Part shown: positions 32,239 through 41,654 of the stretch, in pieces | How positions within the stretch are numbered: position 1 is the stretch's first letter | Layout: each line of letters starts with the position of its first letter | NCBI RefSeq assembly: GCF_030813595.1 | Contig: NZ_JAUSUH010000003.1 | Location: forward strand, 372,001 to 436,000 | Origin: Ancylobacter vacuolatus | Lineage (GTDB): Bacteria > Pseudomonadota > Alphaproteobacteria > Rhizobiales > Xanthobacteraceae | Direction of reading: 5' to 3' | Length of the DNA stretch: 64,000 nt | Position numbers and translations under genes: made by a program | The notes under the pieces: model-generated | What the model was told of the DNA's origin: nothing | Seen by the model: the letters and a program-made list of their open reading frames with translations, nothing else | The model's database searches: none

Positions 32239-33831
32239 TCAGTGTGCGAAGGCCTCGGCGACGCCCTGGTTCTCCGGGTCACGCGGCTTGAGGCCGGCAC
32301 GGTCGAACGAGACCAGGCGCGGGGCCATTTGCGTGTCGACCACCGCCGGTGTGCGGTCGTCCACCTTGCCGGTCCAGCCCCCGCCCAGCGCCTTATTGAG
32401 CGCGACATAGTCGGTGGCGATGGCCACCCGGCTGGCGAGAAGCGTGTCGTCGGCGGAATAGGCCGAGCGTTCCGCGACCAGCACGTCGAGGAAACTCGAC
32501 GCCCCGCTCTGGTAGAGGGCGCGGGCGAGCTCAACGGCCTGCCGGTAGGACGCGGCGGAGGCGCTGAGGCTGCGATATTTGATGCGCTCCTGCTGAAGGG
32601 AGACGCTGGCATTCTCCACATCCTGCAGGGCGCTTAGAACAGCGGCGTGATAGGTGAGGAAATACTCGTCGCGCTGGGCCTGGGCGAAGTCCACCGCCGC
32701 CTTCAGCTGGCCGGCGTTGAAGATGGGGATGCTGACGCTCGGTCCGAAGCTCCAGCTGACCGACGAACTCTTGGCGAGATCGCCAACCTTGGCGGCCGAG
32801 GTCGTGACCTCGCCGACGAGGCTGACATCGGGGTAGCGCGCGGCCTCGGCCTGGCCGATCTTGGCGGTGTACTGGGCGTATTGGCGCTCGGCGAGGCGCA
32901 CGTCGGGGCGCGAAAGCAGCACATTGGCCGGCACACCGCGCGGGATCGCCTTGACCGGCGTCGGGATCGGGGCGCTGCGCTTCATGGTCTCGTTGAGCGC
33001 GCTTGGCGGCTGGCCGAGCAGGATGGCAAGCTGGTGGACGGTCTGCTGGTAGCTTGATTCCAGTTCGGGAATATTGGCCTCGGTGCTCGCCGCCTGGCCT
33101 TCCGCATTGGCGACATCGACGGCGGAGGCCGAACCGGCCTGCAGCTTGGTGCGGGTCAGGCCGGCGGTCTCGCGCTGCGAGACGGCGGTGCGCCGGGCCA
33201 GCGCCGCCCGCGCCTGATAGCCGCGCGCCTCGACATAATAGGTCGCCACGTCGCCGATCAGGGTGAGCAGCGTGTTGCGCAACGTCTCCTCGGCGGCATC
33301 GAGCCCGTAGGTCGCCGCCTCCGCTGCGCGGCGGTTCTCGCCGAACAGGTCGAGCTCCCAACTGGCATTGGAGCCGAGGGTGAAGGTGTCGAACGGGCCG
33401 GAAACCGTGACATCGCCGCTACTGGAGACGTTGCTGCCATTGTCGGCCCGGCTGTAGCTGCCCGAGCCGGTGACGCTGGGCGCCAGCGCGCCCATCGCCT
33501 GCTGCCGGGTGGCGCGGGCCTGGCGCACCCGGGCCTTGGCGGTGGCGACGTCGAGATTACCGGCCACCGCCTCGTCGACCAGCCGGTTGAGCGTGGGATC
33601 GCCAAGCCGCTTCCACCAGTCCGCCAGTTCCGGCGGGCGATTCTCCGCCTCCTCGCCGGTGGTGGTGACGGACGGAGACGCCTTGCCCCAGCTGGCGGGC
33701 AGTTGGAAGCCGGGGGCGCGATAGTCGGGACCGACCGCGCAGCCGCCGAGCAGGGCGGCGACAAGGACCGCGCCGGCAAGGCGCGGTGCCGCGACGAGGA
33801 GGGAACGGCGCTTTATGGGCGGCAAGGACAT
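32239..33831 (-). CDS. Outer-membrane efflux lipoprotein (NodT/OprM family)
   Basis: A 530-residue outer-membrane channel for an RND pump. Signal peptide with lipobox LLGGC (Cys near residue 31), then the NodT start AVGPDYRAPG and the two halves of the outer-membrane efflux fold (ELADWWKRLGDPTLNRLVDEA; WELDLFGENRRAAEAA; LPANVLLSRPDVRLAERQY-type 'RPDVRAAE' motif near 290). ATG at 33831 is preferred over 33894. It is the third gene of the adaptor-pump-channel operon. Confidence 0.92.
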   Translation of the reverse strand: MSLPPIKRRSLLVAAPRLAGAVLVAALLGGCAVGPDYRAPGFQLPASWGKASPSVTTTGEEAENRPPELADWWKRLGDPTLNRLVDEAVAGNLDVATAKARVRQARATRQQAMGALAPSVTGSGSYSRADNGSNVSSSGDVTVSGPFDTFTLGSNASWELDLFGENRRAAEAATYGLDAAEETLRNTLLTLIGDVATYYVEARGYQARAALARRTAVSQRETAGLTRTKLQAGSASAVDVANAEGQAASTEANIPELESSYQQTVHQLAILLGQPPSALNETMKRSAPIPTPVKAIPRGVPANVLLSRPDVRLAERQYAQYTAKIGQAEAARYPDVSLVGEVTTSAAKVGDLAKSSSVSWSFGPSVSIPIFNAGQLKAAVDFAQAQRDEYFLTYHAAVLSALQDVENASVSLQQERIKYRSLSASAASYRQAVELARALYQSGASSFLDVLVAERSAYSADDTLLASRVAIATDYVALNKALGGGWTGKVDDRTPAVVDTQMAPRLVSFDRAGLKPRDPENQGVAEAFAH

Positions 33832-33877
33832 CGGTTCACCTGACGAGCGAAGAAAGAGCGCGGCGGGGCTGCGGGGA

Positions 33878-36800
33878 TCAGGCGGAAGGAACATCGCGCG
33901 CCTCCCCGGCCGGATCGGGCGCCGGCGCCGGAGCCTTGCCTGGGAACACCCGACGCACGGCGACGAAGAGCAGCGGCACGAAGAACACGCCGAGCACGGT
34001 GGCGGCGATCATGCCGCCCATCACACCGATGCCGATGGCGTTCTGCGCCCCCGAGCCGGCGCCGCTGGCGATGGCGAGCGGTGTCACGCCCAGAATGAAG
34101 GCGAAGGAGGTCATGAGGATCGGCCGCAGCCGCTGGCGCGCCGCGTCCAGCGTCGCCTCCACGAGGCTCATGCCATGCGCCTGCCGTTCAAGGGCGAATT
34201 CGACGATGAGGATAGCGTTCTTCGCCGCGAGGCCGATGGTGGTGAGCAGGCCGACCTTGAAGTAGACGTCGTTGGTCTGCCCGAACAAGGATGCCGCCAG
34301 CAAGGCACCGAAGATTCCGATCGGCACCGACAGCAGCACCGCGAACGGGATCGACCAGCTCTCATAGAGCGCAGCGAGGCAGAGGAAGATGACCAGCACG
34401 GAGATGGCGTAGAGCGCCGTCGCCTGGTTGGACGAGAGTCGCTCCTGATGCGACAGGCCGGTCCATTCATGGTCGTAGCCCGGCGGCAGCTTGGCCATGA
34501 GGTCATCGATCGCGTCCATCGCCACGCCGGAGGACACGCCCGGCGCCGCCTGGCCCTGGATTTCCACCGCCGAGGCGCCATTGAAGCGCTCCAGCCGGGG
34601 TGAGCCATAGGTCCAGCGGGTCGAGGCGAAGGAGGCGAAGGGCACCATGGTCCCGGCGGAATTGCGCACCTCCCATTTGGCGAGGTCTTCCGGCTGCATG
34701 CGGAAATGCGCCGCCGACTGGAGATAAACCTTCTTCACCCGCCCGCGGTCGAGGAAATCGTTGACATAGGCGCTGCCCCAGGCGGTGGAGAGCGTGTCGT
34801 TGATGTCGGCCAGCGACAGGCCGAGCGCGCTGGCCTTCTCCTGGTCGATGTCGACGACGAATTGCGGTTCGTCCTCCAGCCCGTTGGGGCGTGTGGCGGC
34901 AAGCTGCTTGTCCTGCGCCGCCATGCCGAGCAGCTGGTTGCGCGTCGCCATCAGCTTCTCGTGGCCGGCGCCGGTCATGTCCTGGAGATAGAAGCTGAAG
35001 CCGCCGGTATTGCCCATGCCCTGGATCGCCGGCGGGGTGAGGGTGAAGACCATGGCGTCGCGCATCTGCAGCGCGGCCATGGCCCGGCCCGCCACCGCAC
35101 TCGCGGAGACCTCGGGTGTCTTGCGTTCGTCGAAGGCCTTCATCCGCACAAAGGCGATGCCGAGATTCTGCCCCTGACCGCTGAAGCCGAAGCCATTGAT
35201 GGAGAACACCCCTTCCACCGCTTCCTTCTCATCGACGAGGAAGTGGGTGCGGACCGCGTCCAGCACCTTCTCGGTACGGTCGGCGGTGGCGCCGACGGGC
35301 AGCTGCACCATGGTGATAAGGATGCCCTGGTCCTCCTCCGGCAGGAACGAAGAGGGCAGCCGAACGAACATCCAGGCCATGCCCACCGCGATGGCGAGGA
35401 ACACGATGAGGAAGCGCCCCGAGCGCGCCAGAATGCCGGCGGTTCCGCTGCGATAGGCATGGGTCGTGCGGTCGAAAGTGCGGTTGAACCAGCCGAAGAA
35501 GCCGCGGCTCTTGGCGTGCACCTTCGGCGGCTTGAGCAGGGTCGCGCACAGCGCCGGGGTGAGGATCAGCGCCACCAGCACCGAGAGCACCATCGCCGAA
35601 ACGATGGTGACGGAGAACTGGCGATAGATCACTCCGACCGAGCCGCCGAAGAAGGCCATGGGAATGAACACGGCCGAGAGCACGGTGGCGATGCCGATCA
35701 GCGCGCCGGTGATCTCCCCCATCGACTTGCGCGTCGCCTCCTTCGGCGAGAGCCCTTCCTCCTCCATCACGCGCTCGACATTCTCGACCACGACGATGGC
35801 GTCATCGACCAGCAGGCCGATGGCCAGCACCATGGCGAACATGGTGAGCGTGTTCACTGAGTAGCCGAACAGCGCCAGCACGCCGAACGTGCCCAGCAGC
35901 ACCACCGGCACGGCGAGCGAGGGGATCAGCGTCGCGCGGATATTCTGGAGGAAGATGAACATCACCACGAAGACGAGGAAAATCGCCTCGATGAGCGTGC
36001 GGACCACTTCCTCGATCGAAAGCCGGACGAAGGGCGTGGTGTCGTAGGGATAGACGACCTCGACGCCTTCCGGGAAGGTTGGCTTCATCCGCTCGATCGC
36101 GGCCTTGACCTTCTCCGCCGTATCAAGGGCGTTGGCGCCGGTCGCCAGATTGATGGCGAGGCCACCGGCCGGCTTGCCGTCATATTGCGAGGAGGTGGTG
36201 TAGGTTTCCGCCCCGAGTTCGACGGTGGCGACATCGTTGATGCGCACCAGCGAGCCGTCCGTCGTGCTCTTGAGGATGATGTTGCGGAACTGCTCGGGCG
36301 TCTGCAGCCGCGAGCGCGCCGTGACCGTGGCGTTGAGCTGCTGGCCCGGCCGCACCGGCAGGCCGCCAAGCTGGCCGGCGGAAACCTGCGTGTTCTGCGC
36401 CTGGATGGCGGCCGACACGTCGTCCGGGTTGAGCTGGTATTTTGATAGCTTCTCGGGGTCCAGCCAGATCCGCATGGCGTAGGAGGAGCCGAACAGCGTG
36501 GTCGAGCCGACCCCCTGGATGCGGCGCAGCGTGTCGTTAAGCGTGGAGTCGACGTAGTCCGACACATCGGTGGATGACATGCGCCCGTCGGTCGACACGA
36601 AGGCGATCACCATCAGGAAGCCATCGGAGGCCTTGTCGACGGAGATGCCGTTGGTCTGCACCACGCTCGGCAATTGCGGAGTGACGAGCTGCAGCTTGTT
36701 CTGCACCTGCATCTGCGCAATGTCGGGGTCGGCCGCATTGGTGAAGGTGAGCGTGATGGTGGCCTGACCGGTCGAGGTCGAGGTCGCCGACATGTAGTCG

Positions 36801-37024
36801 AGATTGTCGATGCCGGTCAGGCCCTGCTCGATGACCTTGGTCACCGAGTTCTCCACGGTCTGGGCATCGGCGCCGGGATAGGAGGCGGTGACGCTGACCG
36901 TCGGCGGCGCGATTTGCGGATATTGCGCGATGGGCAGGGTGTTCAGCGCGAGAACGCCGCCGAGCATGATCAGCAAAGAGATCACCCAGGCGAATACCGG
37001 GCGGTCGATGAAAAAACGGGACAT
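33878..37024 (-). CDS. RND multidrug efflux pump, inner-membrane transporter (HAE1 type)
   Basis: A 1048-residue AcrB/MexB-type pump, the normal length. It starts [17 protein letters not shown] as these proteins do. Two repeats of TM1 plus large periplasmic loop plus TM2-6 are seen. The proton-relay Asp pair lies in TM4 ([18 protein letters not shown], near 400-415), and [15 protein letters not shown] begins the TM8-9 region. With the adaptor and the lipoprotein channel it should export hydrophobic or amphiphilic compounds across both membranes. The adaptor gene ends 9 bases upstream. Confidence 0.96.
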   Translation of the reverse strand: MSRFFIDRPVFAWVISLLIMLGGVLALNTLPIAQYPQIAPPTVSVTASYPGADAQTVENSVTKVIEQGLTGIDNLDYMSATSTSTGQATITLTFTNAADPDIAQMQVQNKLQLVTPQLPSVVQTNGISVDKASDGFLMVIAFVSTDGRMSSTDVSDYVDSTLNDTLRRIQGVGSTTLFGSSYAMRIWLDPEKLSKYQLNPDDVSAAIQAQNTQVSAGQLGGLPVRPGQQLNATVTARSRLQTPEQFRNIILKSTTDGSLVRINDVATVELGAETYTTSSQYDGKPAGGLAINLATGANALDTAEKVKAAIERMKPTFPEGVEVVYPYDTTPFVRLSIEEVVRTLIEAIFLVFVVMFIFLQNIRATLIPSLAVPVVLLGTFGVLALFGYSVNTLTMFAMVLAIGLLVDDAIVVVENVERVMEEEGLSPKEATRKSMGEITGALIGIATVLSAVFIPMAFFGGSVGVIYRQFSVTIVSAMVLSVLVALILTPALCATLLKPPKVHAKSRGFFGWFNRTFDRTTHAYRSGTAGILARSGRFLIVFLAIAVGMAWMFVRLPSSFLPEEDQGILITMVQLPVGATADRTEKVLDAVRTHFLVDEKEAVEGVFSINGFGFSGQGQNLGIAFVRMKAFDERKTPEVSASAVAGRAMAALQMRDAMVFTLTPPAIQGMGNTGGFSFYLQDMTGAGHEKLMATRNQLLGMAAQDKQLAATRPNGLEDEPQFVVDIDQEKASALGLSLADINDTLSTAWGSAYVNDFLDRGRVKKVYLQSAAHFRMQPEDLAKWEVRNSAGTMVPFASFASTRWTYGSPRLERFNGASAVEIQGQAAPGVSSGVAMDAIDDLMAKLPPGYDHEWTGLSHQERLSSNQATALYAISVLVIFLCLAALYESWSIPFAVLLSVPIGIFGALLAASLFGQTNDVYFKVGLLTTIGLAAKNAILIVEFALERQAHGMSLVEATLDAARQRLRPILMTSFAFILGVTPLAIASGAGSGAQNAIGIGVMGGMIAATVLGVFFVPLLFVAVRRVFPGKAPAPAPDPAGEARDVPSA

Positions 37025-37033
37025 GGACGCGCC

Positions 37034-38302
37034 TCAGTTCGACGTGGCGGTCGGGGAACCCGCGGAGGCGCCGGCCATTGCCTGACTGCCAGCGGAAACG
37101 GGCGCGATGCTCTGCTGGCCGCGGTCGCGCACTTCGCCGGTGGTCTCGTCCACCACAACGTCGACGGGTGTCACATCCTGACCGGGACGGGCGAACTGGC
37201 TGCCCTCGACGATGACGCGGTCGCCATCGGCGATACCGCTATCGACCAGCCAATTGTTACCGACACTGCGCGACACGACGAGCACGCGCTGCTCGACCTT
37301 GTTGTCGGCGTTGACGACAAGCGCCACCGGCTCGCCCTTGGTGTTGCGCGTCACGCCGCGCTGGGGGACGAGGAAGCTGTCGGGGGCGACGCCCTCCTCG
37401 ATGAGGGCGCGCACATACATGCCGGGCAGCAGCAGCCGATCGGGATTGGGAAACTGCGCGCGCACGCCATAGGTGCCGGTGGTCGTATCGACATAGGCCG
37501 AGGTGAATTCCAGCGTGCCGGGATGGGCGTAGGTTTCGCCATTGTCGAGTTCAAGCCGCACCTGCACCCGGTCGCCGGAAATCTTGATCCGCCCGTCGCG
37601 GATCGCCTGGCGCAGGTTCAGCAGGTTGGTGCTGGACTGGGTCACGTCGACATTGATCGGGTCGAGTGTGCGGATGGTGGTAAGCGCCGTGTCCTGGCTC
37701 GCCGTAACCAGCGCCCCGGGGGTCAGGGTCGACTTGTCGATCCGCCCGCCGATCGGGGCGGTGATGCGGGTATAGTCGAGGTTGATGCGGGCCGTTTCGA
37801 CATCCGCCTGTGCGGAGGCGACATCGGCCTTCGCCTGCGCCAGCGAGGCATTGGCGTCGTCGTAATCCTGCTTGCTGACCGCGTTCTGCTTGATGAGCCC
37901 CTGGTAGCGATCGACCTTGGACTGCGCGCTCGGCACCCCGGCCTGCGCCTTTTGCAGGGAAGCCGCCGCGCTGTCATAGGCCGCCTGATAGCTCGCCGGG
38001 TCGATCTGGTAGAGGGCATCACCCGCCTTGACCTCCGAGCCTTCCTCGAACAGCCGCGACTTGATGATCCCACCAACTTGCGGGCGCACCTCGGCGACGA
38101 GCGAGGCGGTGGTGCGGCCGGGCATCTCGGCGGTGATCGCCACCGACTGCGGACGCACCGTCACGACGCCGACCTGCGGGCGGCCCTGCGCGCCGGGGCC
38201 CTGCGGCTGGCCCGCCTCGCGGCCATCACAACCGACGAGCACGAGCAGCAGGGCAAGAGTGCCGGGAAGTAGCGCCGAACGCGCGGGGCGAAATGACGCC
38301 AC
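37034..38302 (-). CDS. RND efflux periplasmic adaptor lipoprotein
   Basis: A 422-residue membrane fusion protein of the AcrA/MexA type. A signal peptide ends in the lipobox VLVGC (Cys near residue 25). Lipoyl half-domains (VRPQVGGIIKSRLFEEGSEVKAGDALYQID in pieces; TRITAPIGGRIDKS) flank an alpha-helical hairpin (about 115-175), followed by beta-barrel and membrane-proximal domains. The start is a GTG at 38302. It is the first gene of the efflux operon, divergent from a TetR regulator. Confidence 0.94.
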   Translation of the reverse strand: MASFRPARSALLPGTLALLLVLVGCDGREAGQPQGPGAQGRPQVGVVTVRPQSVAITAEMPGRTTASLVAEVRPQVGGIIKSRLFEEGSEVKAGDALYQIDPASYQAAYDSAAASLQKAQAGVPSAQSKVDRYQGLIKQNAVSKQDYDDANASLAQAKADVASAQADVETARINLDYTRITAPIGGRIDKSTLTPGALVTASQDTALTTIRTLDPINVDVTQSSTNLLNLRQAIRDGRIKISGDRVQVRLELDNGETYAHPGTLEFTSAYVDTTTGTYGVRAQFPNPDRLLLPGMYVRALIEEGVAPDSFLVPQRGVTRNTKGEPVALVVNADNKVEQRVLVVSRSVGNNWLVDSGIADGDRVIVEGSQFARPGQDVTPVDVVVDETTGEVRDRGQQSIAPVSAGSQAMAGASAGSPTATSN

Positions 38303-38325
38303 AGTGAAAATCCCTATATAGAGTA

Positions 38326-38365
38326 CCGATGCGTATCTATATTATCGGATGTCTTGATCTGTCAA
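38326..38365. promoter_or_regulatory. Promoter and candidate operator of the efflux operon
   Basis: On the minus strand TTGACA (38365-38360) is followed by TAATAT at 15 bases or TATAGA at 18. An inverted repeat CCGAT (38326-38330) / ATCGG (38344-38348) covers the -10 region, a likely site for the divergent TetR repressor. A separate 12-bp perfect palindrome CCAGGGCCCTGG (38387-38398) overlaps the ribosome binding site region of the TetR gene. Confidence 0.45.
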
Positions 38366-38410
38366 TTGGTGGACTCCGATGGTCCGCCAGGGCCCTGGAG
38401 GGGTAGTCGC

Positions 38411-39112
38411 GTGTCACAGGCTGAAAGTGAGGTGCGGTCGCCGCAGCGCCGCTCGCGGGGGCGACCGAAGACGGCGCCCGATTCCGCCCGGCGCAGGGAC
38501 ATCGTGGCTCAGGCTCTGCAGATCTTCCGCCAGCTCGGCTATGCGCGCATGACGACCGACACCGTCGCCGCCCGCTGCCAGATCTCCAAGACGACGCTCT
38601 ACCGGCTGTTCCCCAGCAAGACCGCGCTCATGACGGCGATCATCGAGTCGCACATCGAGCGCATGGTCGACCTGCCCCGCGACGATGACCATCTGCCGCT
38701 GGCGCAGGCTCTAGACCTGATATTCTTCAACGAGATCGATGAAGAGGCCGATCGCGAGCGCTTCGCCTTCCTGCAGTTCCTCTTTCTGGAGGCGGCAGTA
38801 AACCCCGAACTCAAGGAGATTTCCGAAAAGTTCGGCCGCCATGCCGTGCTGGGGCGGCTTACCGACTGGATCGACCACCAGCACTCACTCGGCCGGATCG
38901 ACGTACCAGATGCGCGCGATGCCGCCTCCATGCTGATGGACATGGTCGGGGGATCGATCGCGCTCACCCGCGACGGCCGGATGGAATGGCCCGGCAGCGC
39001 GCGGCGCCGCGCCTATGTGCGCGAGTGCATCCGGGTGTTTCTTGGCGGGGTGGCGACGCCGTCGACGCCCGCCGGCGACGCGCCCCAGAAGGGGGGCGTC
39101 CGCTCAGCGTGA
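38411..39112 (+). CDS. TetR family regulator of the RND efflux operon
   Basis: A 233-residue TetR/AcrR regulator. Residues about 25-75 form the DNA-binding helix-turn-helix: RRRDIVAQALQIFRQLGYARMTTDTVAARCQISKTTLYRLFPSKTAL (in parts: TVAARCQISKTTLYRLFPSK). The C-terminal ligand domain has the AefR-like 'F..E......L' pattern. The GTG at 38411 follows GGAGGGG at seven bases and is preferred over the ATG at 38354. Divergent position suggests it represses the adaptor-pump-channel operon. It overlaps the LysR gene tail to tail by nine bases. Confidence 0.92.
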   Translation: MSQAESEVRSPQRRSRGRPKTAPDSARRRDIVAQALQIFRQLGYARMTTDTVAARCQISKTTLYRLFPSKTALMTAIIESHIERMVDLPRDDDHLPLAQALDLIFFNEIDEEADRERFAFLQFLFLEAAVNPELKEISEKFGRHAVLGRLTDWIDHQHSLGRIDVPDARDAASMLMDMVGGSIALTRDGRMEWPGSARRRAYVRECIRVFLGGVATPSTPAGDAPQKGGVRSA

Positions 39113-40024
39113 AGCGAGGCCCAGCCCCGCGCAGGTGGCCTCGCTCTCGCGCGCCAGTTCCTCGAACTGCGCCGCGCGCCCATTGCCGGCGCGCCAGAAA
39201 TAACCCATGTCGCGACTGGCCGGCCAACCATCGAGGGTGAGCAGCGCGATGTCGTCCTCCATCCGGAACTCCGAGCGGGCATAAAGCTCGGGGAACAGCG
39301 ACATGCCCATGCCCATCACCACCATCTGGCGCAGCGCGTCGAGGCTGGTGCCTTCATAGTCCTCACGTATGTCGGCACCGCAGGCGGCGGCAAGCTCACG
39401 GGTCCGCTCGAACAGATGGTGCCCGCGTCCGAGCGTCAGCAGCCGCTCGCCCCGCAGCGCCTGCGGGTCGACATGACCGATGCTGGCGAGCGGATGGTCC
39501 TTGGGCACGCCGAGAAAGATCGTCTCGCGGCACAACCGCCGGAAGGTGACGGCATGGCCGGAATCCGGCGCCGGCCCCAATCCGCAGTCCAGCGCGCCGG
39601 CAACCACCTCGCGTAGGATCACCGCCGGGCGCTCCTCCTTGATGTAGATCTGCAGCGCCGGATAGCGCGCATGGAGGGGCGGTAGCAGATAGGGCAGGAA
39701 ATAGGGTCCGAAGGTCGGCGCCACGCCCAGCCGGATCAGCCCGCCGAGATTGCGCGCCCCGCTCGCCGCCACCGCCACGATGTCGTCCAGCGTCAGCAGC
39801 ACGGCCCGCGCCGCTTCGATCACCCGCCCCCCGATGGCGGTGGGCTGCACCCGGCCGGGCGTGCGGTCGAACAAGGTTGCGCCAAGCTGCGCCTCCAGCT
39901 GGGCGATCTGCACCGAGAGGGTCGGCTGCGAGACATGGCAGCGCCGCGCCGCCGCGCCGAAATGGCCGGTCTCGGCCAGGGCGACGGCATATTCGAGCTG
40001 GCGATGAGTCGGGCGGAAGGGCAT
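39104..40024 (-). CDS. OxyR-like LysR family regulator with altered peroxide-sensing site
   Basis: A 306-residue LysR regulator closest in pattern to OxyR. The N-terminal winged helix is RQLEYAVALAETGHFGAAARRCHVSQPTLSVQIAQLE (in pieces). In the effector domain the stretch matching E. coli OxyR 'LEDGHCLRDQ...C' reads LGRGHHLFERTRELAAAC, so the peroxidatic Cys199 position is His while the resolving Cys208 position is kept. 'TSLDALRQMVVMGMG' and 'LFPE' follow as in OxyR. Without Cys199 a disulfide switch is not expected, so it may sense something else. A perfect OxyR-type box overlaps its own ribosome binding site. Confidence 0.9.
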   Translation of the reverse strand: MPFRPTHRQLEYAVALAETGHFGAAARRCHVSQPTLSVQIAQLEAQLGATLFDRTPGRVQPTAIGGRVIEAARAVLLTLDDIVAVAASGARNLGGLIRLGVAPTFGPYFLPYLLPPLHARYPALQIYIKEERPAVILREVVAGALDCGLGPAPDSGHAVTFRRLCRETIFLGVPKDHPLASIGHVDPQALRGERLLTLGRGHHLFERTRELAAACGADIREDYEGTSLDALRQMVVMGMGMSLFPELYARSEFRMEDDIALLTLDGWPASRDMGYFWRAGNGRAAQFEELARESEATCAGLGLASR

Positions 40025-40028
40025 GTCG

Positions 40029-40043
40029 ATAGCTCCAATCTAT
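40029..40043. promoter_or_regulatory. OxyR-consensus half-operator before the OxyR-like gene
   Basis: ATAGCTCCAATCTAT fits the OxyR half-site ATAGntnnnanCTAT at all defined positions. It lies 5-19 bases upstream of the start codon at 40024, so binding would block the start and autoregulate. Seven bases further a degenerate second unit (ATTG...GCAT) follows. Confidence 0.6.
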
Positions 40044-40117
40044 CGATGATATTGAGACTATGCATTGGAACTATGATGGCGTCCACGCCATCTTGCCCTC
40101 ATCGAAAGGAGGGTGAC

Positions 40118-40354
40118 GTGGACCAGTTCCTCAAATCGCTGACCACCCGCAGCCAGATGCTGGATGTCGAACTCGCGGCCGAGCGCCGGCGCGAAAAGCC
40201 CGACGGCGAGCGCCTGATGGCGCTCAAGCGCATCAAGCGCCAGTTGCTGGCGCAGATCGAGTATCTCCGCCGCGAGGGCCGCGAGAGGGCCGAGGTGAGG
40301 GTCTCGCGTCGGCCAGGGCGCTTCACCGATCTGAGCCTCCCTTCGCTGCGCTAG
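40118..40354 (+). CDS. Small coiled-coil protein, DUF465/YdcH-like
   Basis: A 78-residue highly charged protein with a long helix: 'RSQMLDVELAAERRREKPDGERLMALKRIKRQLLAQIEYL'. The pattern of two helices rich in Lys, Arg and Glu with 'PD...L..LK..K..L...I' resembles DUF465/YdcH. The GTG at 40118 is preceded by AAGGAGGG and is better than the upstream ATG codons in frame. Divergent from the OxyR-like gene. Role unknown. Confidence 0.6.
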   Translation: MDQFLKSLTTRSQMLDVELAAERRREKPDGERLMALKRIKRQLLAQIEYLRREGRERAEVRVSRRPGRFTDLSLPSLR

Positions 40355-40455
40355 CGCCGAGCTCCCGCCTTACCCCCTTCCAGCCGAGGCCCGGGTCCCT
40401 CTGACGGCAGCGCGCCGCCATGTCGGTCCTCCCCCTACCCACCTTCCCCAGCGAA

Positions 40456-40492
40456 CGTCCGCACGGACGACCTGCGGCGCCTTCCCGGCGCC
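40456..40492 (+). promoter_or_regulatory. Hairpins in the leader of the TerC gene
   Basis: CGTCC...GGACG (40456-40469) and a strong 7-bp stem CGGCGCC-TTCCC-GGCGCCG (40475-40493) lie in the 186-base leader before the TerC gene. TerC-family genes are often behind a manganese riboswitch (yybP-ykoY), but I do not find its conserved loops here. The hairpins could still regulate translation or end an upstream transcript. Confidence 0.3.
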
Positions 40493-40540
40493 GTGGGCCG
40501 GCGTCGCTGCGCGCGCCGCGGAGGCTGAACCGAGGACCCC

Positions 40541-41527
40541 ATGGACACATTGATCGCGCTTGTCACGGCCGACATCGTCGGCACGCCCGCCTGGCTCTGG
40601 CTGAGCTTCCTCGCCATCGTCTTCATCCTGCTCGCCTTCGATCTCGGCGTGCTGAACAAGGGCGACAAGGAACTCGGCATCGGCGAAAGCCTCCGGCTCT
40701 CGCTGTTCTATATTTTCGTCGCCATGCTGTTCGGCGGCTGGGTCTGGTACTCGCGCGGCGCCGATGCCAGCATGCAGTACTTCACCGGCTATGCGATCGA
40801 GAAGGCGCTCTCGATCGACAATGTCTTCGTCATCTCGCTGATCTTCAGCTACTTCGCCATTCCCCGCATCTACCAGTACCGCGCCCTTGTCTGGGGCATC
40901 ATCGCGGTGCTGGTGCTGCGCGGCATCATGATCGGCGTCGGCGCCGCACTGGTGCAGGAATATGACTGGGTGCTGCTGCTGTTCGGCGCTTTCCTCGTCG
41001 CGACCGGCATCAAGATGCTGATCGTCAAGGAGGGCGAGCAGGACATCTCCAAGAACCCGGTGGTTCGCCTGCTCTCGCGGGTCTTGCGGGTGACACCGCA
41101 GCTGCACGGCCAGCGCTTCATCGTGCGCCAGCCGCACCCGGTGACGGGCAAGTTGGTGCTCTGGGTGACGCCGCTTTTCCTGGCTCTGGTCGTCATCAAC
41201 ATTGCCGACCTGGTCTTCGCGGTCGACTCGGTGCCGGCGATCTTCGCCATCACCACCGACACCTACATCGTCTTCACCGCCAACATCATGGCGATCCTCG
41301 GCCTGCGCGCGCTCTACTTCGCGCTCGCCGCCATGGTGCACCGTTTCGAGTACCTGAAATACGCCCTGGCGCTCGTACTGGTGTTCATCGGCGGCAAGAT
41401 CTTCTGGAACTACTTCTACGGAAAGCTCGATCCGGCGGTCTCGCTCTCGGTCACTCTGGCGATGATCGCCGGTGGCGTCGTCTTCTCGCTGTGGAAGACC
41501 CGTAAGACCGGGCTTGGCGCCCACTGA
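40541..41527 (+). CDS. TerC/Alx family integral membrane protein
   Basis: A 328-residue membrane protein of the TerC family with about eight to nine helices. The conserved acidic motifs within helices are FDLGVLNKG (about 28-36), KALSIDNVFV (about 87-96), and DLVFAVDSVPAIFAIT (about 226-241), characteristic of manganese-exporting TerC/Alx proteins. Likely role: metal-ion (Mn2+) efflux or supply of exported proteins. ATG at 40541 follows a GAGG. A terminator follows directly, so it is probably monocistronic. Confidence 0.93.
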   Translation: MDTLIALVTADIVGTPAWLWLSFLAIVFILLAFDLGVLNKGDKELGIGESLRLSLFYIFVAMLFGGWVWYSRGADASMQYFTGYAIEKALSIDNVFVISLIFSYFAIPRIYQYRALVWGIIAVLVLRGIMIGVGAALVQEYDWVLLLFGAFLVATGIKMLIVKEGEQDISKNPVVRLLSRVLRVTPQLHGQRFIVRQPHPVTGKLVLWVTPLFLALVVINIADLVFAVDSVPAIFAITTDTYIVFTANIMAILGLRALYFALAAMVHRFEYLKYALALVLVFIGGKIFWNYFYGKLDPAVSLSVTLAMIAGGVVFSLWKTRKTGLGAH

Positions 41528-41533
41528 TCCCAC

Positions 41534-41558
41534 GGCCGGCGCCACGGCGCCGGCCTTT
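41534..41558 (+). terminator. Rho-independent terminator after the TerC gene
   Basis: GGCCGGCGCC and GGCGCCGGCC (41534-41543 and 41546-41555) form a perfect 10-bp stem, followed by TTT. It lies 7 bases after the TerC stop. Confidence 0.65.
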
Positions 41559-41654
41559 CCCCTGAAGCCTTTGAGGGCCGGGCCGACCACCGCTGAGCGG
41601 TGTCGCGCCCGGCCCTCGCCTGTCCGCCACGTGCCATCCACCGAGGGAACCCCC

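Noticed and set aside
38313-38320. CTATATAG as a separate operator palindrome
   Set aside because: Eight-base AT palindromes near promoters arise easily by chance; the longer inverted repeat nearby is more convincing.
40355-40540. Manganese riboswitch (yybP-ykoY) before the TerC gene
   Set aside because: The leader has hairpins, but I could not find the conserved loop sequences of this riboswitch; only the hairpins are reported.
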